Source of the DNA: a virus
Length of the DNA stretch: 64,000 nucleotides
Direction: 5' to 3' (one strand)
Virus record (IMG/VR): IMGVR_UViG_3300027823_000006
Coordinates: 1 to 64,000 of that record
Both the position numbers and the translations under genes were made by a program. The notes beneath the pieces were generated by a model. The model ran no database searches. It had not been told where the DNA came from and worked only from the letters and a program-made list of their open reading frames with translations. Shown here piece by piece: positions 7,193-16,229 of this stretch. Positions within the stretch are counted from its first letter, which is position 1. The number at the start of each line of letters is the position of its first letter.

Positions 7193-10100
7193 TGCTTGCC
7201 TTTGATTTCGATGGGGTCGTTGAGGGTGATGTCCCCGCGGTGGTACGCCGCCATCGCTTCTTCTTGCGACTCGAAGTGCTTGAGCTTCTTATTGGTGGCC
7301 ACCTGCGTGGCACGGTGCAGCCCGAGCACGGCCTCCATGTCAGGCGCGATGTTCAAGACGCCGGGACGTTTGTCCGCGAAGATCAGGTGCGAGAGCGTCA
7401 TCTTTTTGACGTCTTCGATGCCTCCAGGTGTTACCGGAGCGTGGATCTGTAGCGCATCCCCATCGTAGTCCGCGTTCATCCCTTTTTCAGCGAACGGGTT
7501 TAGCTTGAGCGTCTTTCCCTCAACAATCTTGGGATACGCCCCCACGATGTTGAAACGATGCAATGACGGTGCTCGGTTGACCATGACCGGACGTTCATGT
7601 GATTCATTGATCAATTCATCCCGTGCAGTCGGGACACGATCATCCACCATCTTCTGCGCATCCGTTGCTGTATAGCCGCGTCGGACCAAGCGCCCGATGA
7701 CGAACTTTCCATACATGCCCCAGAGCATGCCTTCAGGCACGCCAATCTCGTCCATTGACAAGGTAGGGTCAGGCGCGATGGTCGCGCGACCACTGACGTC
7801 TTGTTGACGCTTCATGATCTTGGACTGGAAGAACCCACTTCCAGGGCGCGTACCTGTGATGGCCGCGAGGTAGCCTTTGGCTCCGCGCTTCTCTGCACCT
7901 GGGCTGACGGGGTCACCCACGCCGTAAAGCGCGCTCACCGCGTCGTAGAGATGTTGACGAGGCATCGGAAGTTCCGACGACGGCAACGTCTTCGCTGATT
8001 CTCGGAGTTGGTGGTTCGCGAGGAATGCATCCTTGTAGAGGAGGTTCGCATCGCTGACCTGCAGTCGCCCATCTTGAAGCGGAAGGATTGGACGAATCAC
8101 GGGCGGTGTCACGGGCACCATTGAGATGACGTAGGCGTCCGCAGGCTTGAGGCCACGTTCCTTTAGCGCCCCGAGATACTTGATCTGCTTCACCACACCA
8201 TCGAGCGCTGGTCCGCGCGCCTTCTTTGACTGTGCTGTCAGGTCCTTCAGTTTGTTGTCGACGTGAATCTCATTGAGTGCGGTTTTGAACCACTGCCCGC
8301 CTTTGCCGACGCGCTCCGTGAACTCCTTCTGCGTGAGCCCAAGCAGTCGACGGACCGGCTCTTCGAACACTGGGTTGACGATCGGTTCGTGCAAATCGAC
8401 GTGTGACCATTTCGTTCCTGCCATACCGCCGGTCATGCCGGGGTCGAACAGACCGTGTGTCTCGGGACGAAGGTCCTTGGCGCGAATGAGCTTGCTCGGA
8501 TCCTTGAGCGCACCTGAGGACATCGACTTGACGTCGGCGTCGGTCAAAGGTCCCAACGCGAGCCTCGAGCCTGTCTTTGTGACCTTGACGCCGGCGCCCG
8601 TAAGCATGCTCTGCAGCTTGTCGTAGGCGAACGGCGTCTTGGGCGAGGGTGTTGGAAGCCCGAGTTGAATTGCACGCCAGAACTCGTCGTTACGTTGGCT
8701 CTTGATGGACGCAGCTTCACGCAACACATTCCGGGCGTTGTGTGCCACGAGCCCGTCGAACTCCATCTTGCCGATGCCCTTGGCGCCTTCGTCACCACCA
8801 CGTGCGGGCTGCTGGTTGTAGTCGTACTTCTCGGCGCCGTGTGCTGCCCAGTTCGAGTCCGTCGTCTTGAACAGCTTGAGGATGTAGCTCTTGCCCACGA
8901 CGATGTTCGGGATTTTCTTTCCCGTCATCGGGTCGAGGACCGTTTCCTTGTCGGTGAGCCCGTGCTCCTTGAGCAGGTTCTTGGCGAACTGGATGTTGTC
9001 TCGGCCCGGCGTGTATTGCGGTACGACGATCGGTTTGCCGATCTTCTCAGCAACTTTGCCGAGCGCTGTCTCGATGACCTGCGCGGGGTTAATGCGCGAG
9101 ACGATGCCCGCGGAGGTGAACAGCAGGTCGACAGGGCGCCCGTGTTCGTCCTGGATCATCTGATGATCTGGGATGATCTTCGCGATGACGCCCTTGTTGC
9201 CGAATCGGTTGGACAGCTTGTCGCCGATTTGAAGCGTTTCTTGCGTACGAACAGATGCAGCGGCTTGCTTGGCGGTCTTGGCAACGTCGATCACCGTACC
9301 GGGATGGTCGTGCGTCCAGACTTGCGTGACTTCTTGATACGGCTTGACCAAGGACTTGGACAGCTTGCCAAGGAGGAGCGCGTCCCCCGTGACTTTGTTC
9401 TCTCGAATACCCGCGACAATCAAGTCACCCTTGTGCAATGTCGTACCGGGTTTGACGACACCGTCGTCGTCTAGCTTGTTGTACTGCTCTGCGGTGTAGC
9501 GACTGCCGAAGTACGTACGATGTTTTTCTCGACCTAGCTGAACATCACCGTCACGTGAGAGCGCGTGTTGGTACATGTGTTCGCTGGTGAGCTTGTCCGC
9601 AGCGCCTTGCGATACGACGATGCCATCGTTGGTGTTGAGGCCGCGGTAGGGCATGTACGCCACGCGCAGGTTGGTCCCGAGGGCGAGCGTTCCGTCCTTG
9701 GTGAAGTTCGAGTGCGCGAGGAGCTGGTCCTTTTCGACACGGTCGCCCACCTTCACGGTTAGCTCATTGTGGAGCATCGTCTTGGCAGCGAGCGGAAAGT
9801 GCACGTCGTAATGGAGTTTGTGAGGCTCCGTCGCTGCCACCTTCACACGTTCCAACCGCGTCTCGACTTCAGATGCGGCCTCAGATGCGTGTTTGTCTGT
9901 GTGCGGCGTGATGTGGATGTGATCGTCGTCGATCTTTGTGACCATGCCGGCGAAGCGCGCGGTTGGAACAATCAGTTTGACCATCTCTCGTTCGACAGAC
10001 GTCCCTGGCTTCCACGACGCGACCTGTACGAGCGGCGCTTCACGGTACGTGAGCGGCAATGCCTGGCCTTGGTGTTTGCTGGCCATGAGCACGCGGTTTG

Positions 10101-11601
10101 CCTGGATACCGTAGACCAACGGCAACAGGTTTGAGGTCGGCCCGTACTGATCAGCGACGTGTTCGAGCTGGTGCGTGACCTTGTCGGACGACACACGCGA
10201 CACCACTCCGTGCGCCATCGCATCGACCATTTTTCCTGGCCCGACATGTTCGCCAGGGAATGCGATGACGGACTTCGCCATGTCGCCCGCCTTGAGATAC
10301 GTCGCTGCGCCGCTCTTGATATCGCGCACGGGCGCGTAGAGGTTTCCCTTGTCATCACGCCGTGCGCCGATTGTTGCGCGCAGGTCCACGCCCACCTTGA
10401 AGCTTTCAGGCGTGCGTGCAGGGTCCAGAATTCCGAAGTGGGTTGGATGAACATCACGAGCCTCGAGGGGGATCGCGCGCTCGGACGCAATCGCACCTTC
10501 ACCAAGCATCGTGACGCGTGACGCCTCGTCGAGCAGCTCCATCGGATTGATCTGCATGGGGACCGCCGAAAGCGACGAGCCCACCAAGAGACCGTGCATC
10601 GAACGCGTGAACGGTCCTGCGGGCAGCGCCTTCTTCAGGTTGCCGTGGCTCGCGTCCAGTTTCCAGCCAAGCTTTGCGCGCATCGCACGCGCTTCCAGCT
10701 GAACCCGTTCTTTGACGAAGTCGTCTACGGAGTGAAACGTTTTGAACGCCAACGAGTCACGGTCGTCGACATCGGCGGCGGCCCTGTGCACGTTGAGCAG
10801 TTTCTTGGATGCCGCCAGGATCGACGATGACGAAGCTTTGTCGTACGGATAACCGAGCGTGTGTGCAGTGACCTCAGGGTCCATCGCCGTTGCACTGAAG
10901 TATTCACGCAACGCGTGTGCTCGATCTTCTGTGGTCGCTGCGACCTGTTTCGCGGGATGGATGAGCGTCTCGTAAAGCTTGCTGACGTGCTTGTCTGGAT
11001 TCTTCCAAGCGTCACGATTCATGCCCGCGATTTCGGAGCCCCATCCGGCCGCGATGTCCTGATGCGGCATCCCCAGCGCGCGTAGGATGGGATGCAACGG
11101 GATCTTGGTCGTCGTGTGTGACGGCTGCATGTAGAGGAGGCCCTTCTCGGGCTCCATCGACACACGGAAGTTGGCGCCCTTTGAAAGGTTGAACGTCGCC
11201 TCCAGCTCTTCGTTGCCGCGGCGACGGACGTACGCGCCTGGTTTGGTGCGCAGCTGATTCGATACGGAGTACTCTGTGCCGTCGAGGATGAACGTGTGTC
11301 GCGGCGTAAAGTACGGCAGCTGAAGCAGTGTGAAGTCCTTCGAGTGGTCGACGACACCGCCCGCCGCGTTCTTGACCGTGATGTCACCGCGTACACGTTC
11401 CGATAACGTCTTGCCTTCGAGCACCGCACGCTTCTGTTCGCGGGAGGAAAACTCCTGCGGGTCCACCCGAACGTTGGACAGCTCGACCATGTGTTTGCCC
11501 GCCTTCAGCGGGAACGATTGTTCGAGACCCTCGATGACCTTCTTGCGGATCATCTCGCGACGCGTGGCCGCGTCTTCGAGCATTGGGCGTAGCGGCACCA
11601 T
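7186..11601 (-). CDS. DNA-directed RNA polymerase, beta subunit fused to N-terminal part of beta'
   Basis: This 1471-residue protein joins two classical subunits. The beta part covers residues 1 to about 980. It has FILDGTEYSVSNQLRTKPG (~105), MPYRGLNTNDGIVVS (~650), the catalytic-site lysines in GDKLSNRFGNKGV (K795, K803), VDLLFTSAGIVSRINPAQ (~825), and the C-terminal anchor QQPARGG...GKMEFDGLVAH (~930-955). The beta' part follows: LRPETHGLFDPG (~1045), clamp helices (~1185-1225), VSGRATI (~1269), VNRAPSLHRF (~1341) and the Mg-binding NADYDGD (1376-1382). The match ends around E. coli beta' residue 550. The N-terminal zinc finger of beta' is missing. It makes RNA together with the 4611-6392 product and, by inference, a phage sigma factor; no alpha or omega gene was found here. 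Confidence 0.95.
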   Translation of the reverse strand: MVPLRPMLEDAATRREMIRKKVIEGLEQSFPLKAGKHMVELSNVRVDPQEFSSREQKRAVLEGKTLSERVRGDITVKNAAGGVVDHSKDFTLLQLPYFTPRHTFILDGTEYSVSNQLRTKPGAYVRRRGNEELEATFNLSKGANFRVSMEPEKGLLYMQPSHTTTKIPLHPILRALGMPHQDIAAGWGSEIAGMNRDAWKNPDKHVSKLYETLIHPAKQVAATTEDRAHALREYFSATAMDPEVTAHTLGYPYDKASSSSILAASKKLLNVHRAAADVDDRDSLAFKTFHSVDDFVKERVQLEARAMRAKLGWKLDASHGNLKKALPAGPFTRSMHGLLVGSSLSAVPMQINPMELLDEASRVTMLGEGAIASERAIPLEARDVHPTHFGILDPARTPESFKVGVDLRATIGARRDDKGNLYAPVRDIKSGAATYLKAGDMAKSVIAFPGEHVGPGKMVDAMAHGVVSRVSSDKVTHQLEHVADQYGPTSNLLPLVYGIQANRVLMASKHQGQALPLTYREAPLVQVASWKPGTSVEREMVKLIVPTARFAGMVTKIDDDHIHITPHTDKHASEAASEVETRLERVKVAATEPHKLHYDVHFPLAAKTMLHNELTVKVGDRVEKDQLLAHSNFTKDGTLALGTNLRVAYMPYRGLNTNDGIVVSQGAADKLTSEHMYQHALSRDGDVQLGREKHRTYFGSRYTAEQYNKLDDDGVVKPGTTLHKGDLIVAGIRENKVTGDALLLGKLSKSLVKPYQEVTQVWTHDHPGTVIDVAKTAKQAAASVRTQETLQIGDKLSNRFGNKGVIAKIIPDHQMIQDEHGRPVDLLFTSAGIVSRINPAQVIETALGKVAEKIGKPIVVPQYTPGRDNIQFAKNLLKEHGLTDKETVLDPMTGKKIPNIVVGKSYILKLFKTTDSNWAAHGAEKYDYNQQPARGGDEGAKGIGKMEFDGLVAHNARNVLREAASIKSQRNDEFWRAIQLGLPTPSPKTPFAYDKLQSMLTGAGVKVTKTGSRLALGPLTDADVKSMSSGALKDPSKLIRAKDLRPETHGLFDPGMTGGMAGTKWSHVDLHEPIVNPVFEEPVRRLLGLTQKEFTERVGKGGQWFKTALNEIHVDNKLKDLTAQSKKARGPALDGVVKQIKYLGALKERGLKPADAYVISMVPVTPPVIRPILPLQDGRLQVSDANLLYKDAFLANHQLRESAKTLPSSELPMPRQHLYDAVSALYGVGDPVSPGAEKRGAKGYLAAITGTRPGSGFFQSKIMKRQQDVSGRATIAPDPTLSMDEIGVPEGMLWGMYGKFVIGRLVRRGYTATDAQKMVDDRVPTARDELINESHERPVMVNRAPSLHRFNIVGAYPKIVEGKTLKLNPFAEKGMNADYDGDALQIHAPVTPGGIEDVKKMTLSHLIFADKRPGVLNIAPDMEAVLGLHRATQVATNKKLKHFESQEEAMAAYHRGDITLNDPIEIKGKHL

Positions 11602-11633
11602 GAGTTACGCGTCCTTTTTGGTACAAGACTCCA

Positions 11634-12011
11634 CTAGGGCAGCCGTCGCGGTCGTTCGACAGGCTCGGCATCGCCTGCGTCTCGATCGTGTGCTGGTGCT
11701 GGACGCGCAAGCGGCGTCAGGTAGACCAGCGCAACCATGAAGTCCCCCTCCTTGGAGAATGTACGGACCTCGTAGCGCATGATCGCTTCACCGCGCAGGA
11801 CTTGGTTCATGACGTCTTCGTAGGCTTCTCGATCAGCCGGGAGCGCAAAGACTTCGGAATGCGCCTCGTAGTCTTGGACAGGTCCTGCACGATTCGGCTG
11901 TTGCGCTTCGAACGCAACACGGCCGGGCCCGTTGAACAGGCTGCCCATGTCGCCACCGATGCGCTGGGCTTTCTCGATGACGTCGGCGAAGTCTTCAGAC
12001 TCTTGAGGCAT
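11634..12011 (-). CDS. Hypothetical protein between portal and RNA polymerase (125 aa)
   Basis: A small acidic/mixed protein beginning MPQESEDFADVIEKAQRI and ending in an Arg/Pro-rich tail. AGGA lies about 10 nt before the ATG. It sits 15 nt downstream of the portal gene and 32 nt upstream of the polymerase gene in the same direction, so it is probably co-transcribed with them. No domain was recognised. A head-assembly or polymerase accessory role is possible but unsupported. Confidence 0.65.
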   Translation of the reverse strand: MPQESEDFADVIEKAQRIGGDMGSLFNGPGRVAFEAQQPNRAGPVQDYEAHSEVFALPADREAYEDVMNQVLRGEAIMRYEVRTFSKEGDFMVALVYLTPLARPAPAHDRDAGDAEPVERPRRLP

Positions 12012-12026
12012 GGTGTGTTTATCCTA

Positions 12027-13817
12027 TCAACCCACGGCGCCTGGAGGGGGCACTCCGTTGGCTGCGGGATCGCCGCCTTGGCGGGCCGCTGCGATCGCTT
12101 GCTGGTTTTGCTGCGTGGTCTGGTCGTGCAGACGTTCCTTGACCACGGCGTACATCACCATGTCTTCGGTCTGAAGCGCGTGCATTTGCGATTGCCGCGT
12201 TCCCGGGTCCAACCCCATCAGTTGTTGCACGAGCTGATCTGCCTCTGCGATCACGGCCTGCTGGTCGTAGGACAGCCCTTGCTGACCTTGCTGAGCCTGC
12301 GCACGTGCCTGGGCTCCAAGGTTGTTCTGCCGCTTCTGCATCTCGACCTGCAGCTCTTGCGCGACACGCGCATCGTCGAGCGCCTCTTGCTTGCGCCACT
12401 TGCGCTCGTCGCTTGGATCGATGTCGAACGCCACGCCGATCGTGCGCTTGGAAATCCAAGGACCCGTCGATGGGTCTGCGCCGTTGAGCTGCAGCAGAAG
12501 GGATTTCTGTTGGACGTCGTCGATGAAACGGAACGGAGCGAGCGAGACCACCACGGTGCCACGTCCGAGCTGCTTCGCGGATTTGTCAGTGACCCATTGA
12601 AGAAGGTCATTGAGGTCGCCGGTTTGGTGGACGAGCTGATTCTCGAGGACGCGCAACTGAATGCCCGAGCCCATCGCGGAGAAACCTCCGTAGATGAACT
12701 CCTTGGGCAACCCCATCGCTGCAATGATGTTGTCTTCAGCCGCCTGGACTTCGCCGAGCGTCATGAGTGCGCGCGCCTGTCCACCGAGGTGTGTGACTTC
12801 GGCGGGGATTGGCGACCACATGATGTGCAGTGGATCGCGGCGCCACTTCTTGACCGACGTCTTCATCTCCTCGGACCACTTGGCCAAGGAGATGGTGGTC
12901 ATCGGATCAGCGTTTGCCGTCGACTGCTTCGGCGAGATGATGCGCAGGGGAACGATGTACTCGAGCGCGATGGCCTCGTTCGCCTTACGCAGCACAGCCG
13001 CGTAGAAGAACAGCTTGATCGTCGACGCGAGTGGCGGGAAGCCCCACTGCGCTTCGATACCCGCAGGCGCATCCATGCGCATGTGGAAGACTTGACCCTC
13101 GTCGAACTTGAAGATCTTGTCCTCGCGGATCGCCTTCAAGAACTCCATCGGCATGGTGTCGATGAGGTGCTTGTTCCCCTTGGCGCAACGCTCCTTAATT
13201 TCCTTGGGGATCGTGTAGTAGTACTCGCTGTGTCCGGTGATGGGGTTGTAGTCGATGTCCATCAGCTTCGGATCCCAGCGGATCACTGAGATACGATCCT
13301 TGCGTGTGATCTTGCGATCGATGACGTCCTTGTCAGTGACGTCGACGCGAACGCTGCAGCCCTTGCACGTGTAGTTGAACGCCAGCTTCTTCAACTTGAA
13401 CTTGTAGGTGACCTGCTGGATGTTGGTCAGCGTCGCGCACTTCGGACACTTGAGGAAGCGAACGAACGGCGCGTACATCGAGAAGAACGCGTTTCCGTAG
13501 ACGAACTTGTCGACGGCCGCACGGATCAAGATGCGTTTGGTCTTGAGCGTCTTGTTGTGTAGGTCTTCGTAGTAATCCTTGAGCGCTTCGTTCTGCGTCT
13601 CGTAGACGATGTCCGTGACGGGATACGTACAGAACTTCTGCAATGCCGCGTAGATCTGGGCGCTGTTGAAGTAGAGGTACTCGCAAAGACGAAAGAGGTC
13701 CTTGAGCTTCCTAGGCGCGAACGCCGTGAGGAAGTCGAACAGTGGACTACCGTGTGACGACGTGTTGTGCGTCGACAGATCGGAAACGCCCGAGTCGAAC
13801 ATTCCATCAATGGCCAT
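12027..13817 (-). CDS. Portal protein with inserted zinc ribbon
   Basis: The portal forms the dodecameric DNA channel at the capsid vertex. This 596-residue protein has the portal pattern. An N-terminal alpha/beta region is followed by a stretch with DEGQVFHMRMDAPAG, WGFPPLASTIKLFFYAAVLRK and EYIVPLRII (about 260-315). The crown/stem region includes AEDNIIAAMGLPKEFIYGG and LRVLENQL, and the C-terminus is a Gln/Ala-rich coiled region. Unusually, residues 124-154 carry CPKC...CKGC (C-x2-C-x23-C-x2-C), a probable zinc ribbon. A TATCAT box lies 21 nt upstream. The large terminase that should dock on it is encoded 15 kb away. Confidence 0.85.
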   Translation of the reverse strand: MAIDGMFDSGVSDLSTHNTSSHGSPLFDFLTAFAPRKLKDLFRLCEYLYFNSAQIYAALQKFCTYPVTDIVYETQNEALKDYYEDLHNKTLKTKRILIRAAVDKFVYGNAFFSMYAPFVRFLKCPKCATLTNIQQVTYKFKLKKLAFNYTCKGCSVRVDVTDKDVIDRKITRKDRISVIRWDPKLMDIDYNPITGHSEYYYTIPKEIKERCAKGNKHLIDTMPMEFLKAIREDKIFKFDEGQVFHMRMDAPAGIEAQWGFPPLASTIKLFFYAAVLRKANEAIALEYIVPLRIISPKQSTANADPMTTISLAKWSEEMKTSVKKWRRDPLHIMWSPIPAEVTHLGGQARALMTLGEVQAAEDNIIAAMGLPKEFIYGGFSAMGSGIQLRVLENQLVHQTGDLNDLLQWVTDKSAKQLGRGTVVVSLAPFRFIDDVQQKSLLLQLNGADPSTGPWISKRTIGVAFDIDPSDERKWRKQEALDDARVAQELQVEMQKRQNNLGAQARAQAQQGQQGLSYDQQAVIAEADQLVQQLMGLDPGTRQSQMHALQTEDMVMYAVVKERLHDQTTQQNQQAIAAARQGGDPAANGVPPPGAVG

Positions 13818-13838
13818 GGTTTACCCCGCAATCATCGC

Positions 13839-13845
13839 ATGATAG
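13839..13845 (-). promoter_or_regulatory. Candidate portal promoter, variant box CTATCAT
   Basis: The 43-bp gap between the divergent portal and helicase genes contains TTCTATCATG on the minus strand, 21 nt before the portal start. It resembles the CCTATCAT variant at 3919-3926. The plus strand of the same gap has TTTACC-17-TAGAAA, a weak sigma-70-like pair for the helicase gene. Confidence 0.3.
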
Positions 13846-13860
13846 AAAGGCGGACGCCTC

Positions 13861-15846
13861 ATGGGTCGAGCCCAAATGGAAATCCGTGTCGGTCGTGCGG
13901 GCAACGGAACGCCCGTCTTCCTGGTACACGGCCAGAACCAAACGTTCGGACGCGTGTTTGGTGCAACGTGGGACAGCGATCGCGCGCTGTGGATGTACCC
14001 CGCGTTCTATCCGGCATCCAGCAAGGTGCTTGCTGACTTCCAGGCCGTGTCCTCCGACGTCAACGTTGTGATCTCCGACGTTGCGCAACGGCACATCGAA
14101 GACCTCGAACAGGTTCGCCAACGGCTCGAGGCCCAAGCTCTGCCCGTCGGATTCGAGTACGTCACGTCGCCGTATCAGCATCAGGTCGAAGGACTCTGTC
14201 ACGTCTTCTACAACATGCGGGCAGCGTTGTTCTACGATCCAGGGCTCGGCAAGTCGAAGATCGCGATCGACCTCATCCGGCTTCTGCGCCATACCGGCAA
14301 TACAGCAACTGCACTCGTACTCGGCCCGCGTGTCACGGTCCGGAACTGGGGTCGTCAGATCGACCTTCACTCGGGCCGCCAGGTGACGTGGGCAGCGCTG
14401 GTCGGAACGCCCAAACAGAAGCGCGCGATCCTCGATCGCGCGGCGGCCGAGGGCACCGACATGGTTCTTTCGACGTACGACACTGCGAGAAGTTTAGTGG
14501 ATTTGCTCGTAGAACGGCTGCCTTACAGCATTCTGGTCTGCGATGAAAGCCACGGCGTGAAGACCTGGCAGTCCGAGCGGACGAAGACAACATGGGAGAT
14601 CGCACAGAAGGCGATGCGCCGAATCCTCATGACGGGCTCGCCTACCGAGGGCAATCCGCTGGACCTGTATGGCCCTTACAAGATCCTGGGCGATTGCTTC
14701 ATGCCCGAGACGTACTGGAAATACAAAAAAACGTTTGTCGTCACTCGCGGTCCCAACTCACCCATCGTGGTTGGTTACAAGAATCTCGACGTTATCAATG
14801 CACGTACCACGTTCTTGGCGATACGTCGTACTAAAGAGCAGTGTCTGGACCTGCCGGAACGCACGTTCGTAGACGTAGATTATTCACTATCTCGCGCCCA
14901 ATCGGTCGCCTACGACAAGATCGTCATTGATATGGGTATCGACCCTGCAGGTCTTGCGCAGCTCGGTATCCAGATTCGTTCTGGTGAACCTGGGGTGATA
15001 CCTCTATTGCCGCACCAACTCTCAGCGGTCGAGATGCCACACCGTGCGGCTGCGTTGATGAAACTTCTCCAGATCACGTCGGGCTTTCTCATCAAGAGCG
15101 AGAAGGACCCGTTCTATTGCGATACGATTCGTGATGGTACTCCGTGTGAACACCGTGACGATTGTACGGCGCGTCAGATCAACCCTCGAACCCCGCGTTG
15201 TCTGGTAGACCCGACACCTTGGCCTTCAACGACCATCGTATTCGATGAGAATCCCAAACTCGATGCGATCATGGAATTGCTTACCAGCATCCTCGATTCG
15301 TCGACTCATAAGGTGATCATCTGGTGCAACTTTCACATCGAGATGGATCTGATTGAAGAGCGTTTTACCAAAGAAGAGATTGGCCACGTTCGTGTTGACG
15401 GCAATACGCGTGACCCGATGGTCGCTGTCGATGCGTTCAATGACGATCCCGCCGTACGTGTTTACATTGGGCAAGTTACGACAGGCCTAGGCATCACGTT
15501 GAACTCCGCTACATACACGGTCTATAGCTCCTTGCCGTACTCGTTAAATTCGTACTCTCAGTGCTTGGACCGTAACTATCGAATCGGGCAAAACAACAAG
15601 GTTACCGTTAACCGGATGATCGGTCACGGCACGCTTGAACTCGCCGTGGCACATCTACTCGATCACAAGGTCGATGTTGACTCGATGCTCACGAACAAGA
15701 TCGAGTGCGCCTTGTGTCCACATACGGTGAAGTGCCTTGCTAAAGGTGTCGAACCCTTTCAAGAGGGGTGTGTTCACCCGAAGAAAGTGGACCGTCCCGT
15801 CATCAAGGCGTATGCCTTGCCCATGCTCCGTGAAAGGACCAAATGA
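13861..15846 (+). CDS. SNF2/SF2-type helicase
   Basis: An ATP-driven DNA translocase, 661 residues. After an N-terminal domain of about 95 residues comes SPYQHQVEGL (Q-motif-like, ~100), Walker A DPGLGKSK (~126), motif Ia LVLGPRVTVRNW, the DESH box (~227), MTGSPTEGNPLDLYG (motif III), and a second lobe with KVIIWCNFHIEMDLI, VTTGLGITLNSA and the diagnostic CLDRNYRIGQ (motif VI, ~566-575). A cysteine cluster (C-x8-C-x6-C-x13-C, ~419-449) lies between the lobes and another near the C-terminus (CALC...C...C, ~612-635), both possible zinc sites. It heads a plus-strand operon with overlapping genes. Remodelling of forks or recombination intermediates is likely; the exact role is unknown. Confidence 0.9.
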   Translation: MGRAQMEIRVGRAGNGTPVFLVHGQNQTFGRVFGATWDSDRALWMYPAFYPASSKVLADFQAVSSDVNVVISDVAQRHIEDLEQVRQRLEAQALPVGFEYVTSPYQHQVEGLCHVFYNMRAALFYDPGLGKSKIAIDLIRLLRHTGNTATALVLGPRVTVRNWGRQIDLHSGRQVTWAALVGTPKQKRAILDRAAAEGTDMVLSTYDTARSLVDLLVERLPYSILVCDESHGVKTWQSERTKTTWEIAQKAMRRILMTGSPTEGNPLDLYGPYKILGDCFMPETYWKYKKTFVVTRGPNSPIVVGYKNLDVINARTTFLAIRRTKEQCLDLPERTFVDVDYSLSRAQSVAYDKIVIDMGIDPAGLAQLGIQIRSGEPGVIPLLPHQLSAVEMPHRAAALMKLLQITSGFLIKSEKDPFYCDTIRDGTPCEHRDDCTARQINPRTPRCLVDPTPWPSTTIVFDENPKLDAIMELLTSILDSSTHKVIIWCNFHIEMDLIEERFTKEEIGHVRVDGNTRDPMVAVDAFNDDPAVRVYIGQVTTGLGITLNSATYTVYSSLPYSLNSYSQCLDRNYRIGQNNKVTVNRMIGHGTLELAVAHLLDHKVDVDSMLTNKIECALCPHTVKCLAKGVEPFQEGCVHPKKVDRPVIKAYALPMLRERTK

Positions 15847-16229
15847 AGATTGTGGTTACGTACGAGGAGAAAGACATCATCAAGATGGTGCGCTTGCGCC
15901 TCGCGAAGCGGGGCATTGAAGCAACCGCCGAGAACATCGTGTTCAAAAAGAATTCGGTAGTCGTCTCCGTCGATAACGTCGACGAAGGTGACGCGGATGA
16001 CGATGACCTTGAGGCAACACCTGTCGCGCCCGTAGCGTCTGCACCTGAAGTTACTGCGACGCCGACGCCTCCGCTCACCGTCGTCGATGGAGGCAATGCG
16101 CCTGTCGACATGGACGCGATTCTTCGTGCATCCCAAAAGAACGCTGCCAATCCCGGCAAGTTCCCTGTGCCCGAACGTCAGCTCATGGATGGGGAGTCCT
16201 TTGATTACCCCGGAGGGGATAAACGATGA
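15843..16229 (+). CDS. Hypothetical acidic protein (128 aa)
   Basis: It starts in a 4-nt ATGA overlap with the helicase gene and ends in an ATGA overlap with the nuclease gene, so the three are translationally linked. The N-terminal 45 residues look folded (MKIVVTYEEKDIIKMVRLRL, with alternating hydrophobics). A long acidic, Thr/Pro/Ala-rich linker follows, then a short C-terminal segment. It could be a small adaptor between the helicase and nuclease, but no family was recognised. Confidence 0.75.
   Translation: MKIVVTYEEKDIIKMVRLRLAKRGIEATAENIVFKKNSVVVSVDNVDEGDADDDDLEATPVAPVASAPEVTATPTPPLTVVDGGNAPVDMDAILRASQKNAANPGKFPVPERQLMDGESFDYPGGDKR

Noticed and set aside
4611-11601. Beta' split caused by a sequencing frameshift
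   Set aside because: The two parts are about 800 nt apart with two complete genes between them, each with its own start and stop, so a single-base error cannot explain it.
11688-13289. Plus-strand open frame of 533 codons
   Set aside because: Antisense to the portal and the 125-aa gene; composition is typical of a complementary-frame shadow and the portal motifs are clear on the other strand.
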